Below are positions 63,044 through 64,000 of a stretch of 64,000 nucleotides of DNA, piece by piece; position 1 is the stretch's first letter; each line of letters begins with the position of its first letter. A program made the translations under genes and the position numbers. The DNA comes from PHAA01 sp022706565 (GTDB lineage: Bacteria; Bacillota; Syntrophomonadia; Syntrophomonadales; Syntrophomonadaceae), in contig JAXGLD010000002.1 of assembly GCA_040769385.1 (NCBI GenBank), positions 434,001 through 498,000 on the forward strand. The letters run 5' to 3'. The notes beneath the pieces were generated by a model. That model was not told the origin of the DNA and did no database searches. It saw only the letters and a program-made list of their open reading frames with translations.

Positions 63044-63592
63044 TTACTCGTCTTCACCAATCTCAGCCAGTGTGTCTCGGAGCCATGCCGACCTTATCTT
63101 CTCGACCTCAATACCATATTGAAGGATGCGAATGCGGTATCCATCTACTTTTTTGTGTACCATCTCCTCTTGAGCCTGGTAAAAGCGGTCCAGACGCATA
63201 CCGGAAATGTGCAGCTGTTCCAACAACTTTTCCTTGATTCTTTCTTCTGGCAAGAACTTGAAAAAATTGACCTTGGTGAGGAAGGGGTACTGAGTGAAGA
63301 AATCGAACTTGGCATGACCTTCTTCGTCTTGGTCCGACTCCAGCCAGCGGTAGAACTCTTCGGTTCCGCGGGAGGTAATGCTGACGACCTTCTGATCCGG
63401 GACATCTTCCTGGCGGCGCACGCTGCGTTCCACCAGCCCCTCTTTATCCAATGCCTTCAGCGTGCTGTATAGCCGGCCCTCATTCATTTTGGGATCCGCC
63501 GGAGTAAAGTCTGAAAAACACTTCTTGATCATATCGTAGCCATGGGTAGGTAAATCCATCAACGTCCCCAGCAGAATATGTCTGAACGCCAT
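63044..63592 (-). CDS. PadR-family transcriptional regulator
   Basis: A 182-residue regulator with an N-terminal winged helix (FRHILLGTLMDLPTHGYDMIK, EGRLYSTLKALDKEGLVE) and a C-terminal helical domain (KEKLLEQLHISGMRLDRFYQ) like Vir-type PadR proteins. It is the first gene of the moxR-VWA-PPOX unit and presumably represses its own promoter, which carries a palindrome. The effector is unknown; known PadR proteins sense phenolic acids or toxic compounds. Confidence 0.9.
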   Translation of the reverse strand: MAFRHILLGTLMDLPTHGYDMIKKCFSDFTPADPKMNEGRLYSTLKALDKEGLVERSVRRQEDVPDQKVVSITSRGTEEFYRWLESDQDEEGHAKFDFFTQYPFLTKVNFFKFLPEERIKEKLLEQLHISGMRLDRFYQAQEEMVHKKVDGYRIRILQYGIEVEKIRSAWLRDTLAEIGEDE

Positions 63593-63619
63593 AGCAACAC
63601 CCCTACTCTTGTTTTATGA

Positions 63620-63655
63620 TACCTTAAATGTAAGGTACTATCACTATAGTGTCAA
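63620..63655 (-). promoter_or_regulatory. padR operon promoter with overlapping palindromic operator
   Basis: TTGACA (63655-63650) and TACATT (63632-63627) on the minus strand are 17 bases apart, 35 bases before padR. The palindrome TACCTTA-AATG-TAAGGTA (63620-63637) covers the -10, so bound PadR would block RNA polymerase. A second small palindrome CACTATAGTG lies at 63642-63651. Confidence 0.7.
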
Positions 63656-63670
63656 CCAGGAAATAAACAA

Positions 63671-63695
63671 GGCATGGGGACGGTTCTTTTGGGTT
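63671..63695. repeat. GGGGACGGTTCTTTTG motif (IS200-like/REP-type element scar)
   Basis: CATGGGGACGGTTCTTTTGGG is a short sequence I know from ends of IS200-like and REP-associated transposase genes in many Firmicutes. Here it stands alone with no transposase, so it may be a solo repeat or a remnant. Confidence 0.4.
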
Positions 63696-63759
63696 AAGTT
63701 GTCTCCGGCTCCAACCGCAAGATGGAAAAGACGCTGGAAGAATTGTAAAATGGTATATG

Positions 63760-63895
63760 AACGCTGTTGTCCCAGAGGGGATTCTTCATTGCGTTCGCAA
63801 TACAGTATCTAAAAGAGTATTTACGCTTTACTTCGTGGCAAGACTCCGTACCGCGTCCCAGAGACACTAATGTCATCCTAAGCGCAGCCGGACCC
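63760..63895. repeat. Degenerate intergenic repeat-like sequence
   Basis: The stretch contains ATTGCGTTCGCAAT and, near 63872, ATGTCATCCTAAGCGCAGC, close to a TCATCCTGAGCGCAGCG-type repeat common in bacterial intergenic DNA. The minus frame across it is a typical repeat translation, not a gene. No protein-coding function is claimed for 63593-63922. Confidence 0.4.
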
Positions 63896-63922
63896 ACTGA
63901 AACATACAGGAGGTTAACAGCC

Positions 63923-64000
63923 TTGGCAAAAAACATTTTCGTACAAAGACGTTTTTTCACCACTGCCCGCGGCGATACCCTCATCGCCATCCTGATTATC
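63923..64000 (+). CDS. Start of an unidentified gene (runs out of the window)
   Basis: TTG 63923 lies nine bases after a strong AGGAGG and opens a frame of 26 codons to the window edge. It encodes a basic start (AKNIFVQRRFFTTAR) and then GDTLIAILII, a hydrophobic stretch. The G-D-T-L-I pattern resembles a type IV prepilin cleavage site (G/F-T-L-I-E), although the conserved Glu is Ala. A prepilin-like or other membrane protein is possible; not enough is visible. Confidence 0.5.
   Translation, partial: MAKNIFVQRRFFTTARGDTLIAILII

Noticed and set aside
63694..63990. 98-codon minus-strand open frame at the window end
   Set aside because: Its translation resembles that of intergenic repeats, it lacks a ribosome site, and it overlaps the better supported plus-strand start at 63923.

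Overview
The window reads as chromosomal DNA of a spore-forming, Gram-positive-type Clostridia/Firmicute. The support is a spo0B-like phosphotransferase, the spoIVFA/spoIVFB pair, forespore-type LonB, Rex, MinCDE and MreBCD, and a gene order very close to the classic Bacillus stretches tig-clpX-lonB-lon-ysxC, valS-folC, maf-radC-mreBCD-minCD-spoIVFAB-rplU-rpmA-spo0B-obg and nadD-yqeK-rsfS. FixCX, thiolase/DUF35, UbiD/ferredoxin and L,D-transpeptidase genes suggest an anaerobe; a Syntrophomonas-like organism is my impression, not something the sequence proves. Most of the window is ordinary, densely packed housekeeping sequence, largely on the minus strand.

Layout. 1-858 is the 3' end of leuS. 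1027-2668 (minus) holds rsfS, yqeK and nadD. 2932-6177 (plus) is a small accessory block: a Cys-rich YkgJ-like protein, a PLP beta-synthase of the CysK type, and a thiolase-like protein translationally coupled to a DUF35 zinc-ribbon/OB protein. 6240-15251 (minus) carries proA, proB, obgE, spo0B, rpmA, rplU, rng, a DUF2344 protein and its radical-SAM partner. 15348-26789 (minus) is the cell-shape, division and sporulation region: spoIVFB, spoIVFA, DUF1232, rodA, minE-D-C, mrdA, mreD-C-B, radC, maf and DUF4321. 26893-34152 (minus) has rex, pit, a DUF47 partner, folC, valS and purC. A lone plus-strand SEC-C protein follows. 35615-43758 (minus) is the protein quality-control region: ysxC, lon, lonB, clpX, clpP, tig.

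After a tRNA-Gly at 43.9 kb the window becomes more accessory. It holds an SPFH/slipin, two L,D-transpeptidases, three stalk-domain (copper-amine-oxidase-N-like) exported proteins, fixX-fixC, tyrA-aroF behind a leader with a terminator hairpin, seven tRNA genes in all (Gly, Pro, Gly, Arg, His, Gln, Lys), uppP, a UbiD-family decarboxylase with a ferredoxin, a broken LTA-synthase-type sulfatase next to an unrelated C-terminal domain, a YbjQ protein, and an operon padR-moxR-VWA-PPOX with a palindromic operator on its promoter. The last 400 bases hold repeat-like sequence and the start of a new gene.

No CRISPR array, rRNA, intact transposase or prophage was seen. The most interesting items are the thiolase-like/DUF35 pair lacking the usual nucleophilic cysteine, the attenuator-like leader of aroF-tyrA, a 65-residue charged insertion inside the PBP2 transpeptidase domain, the absence of both the Prp protease gene and the L27 leader peptide it cleaves, the PadR/MoxR/VWA operon, and the sulfatase deletion scar. 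I found no clearly new defence or mobile system.
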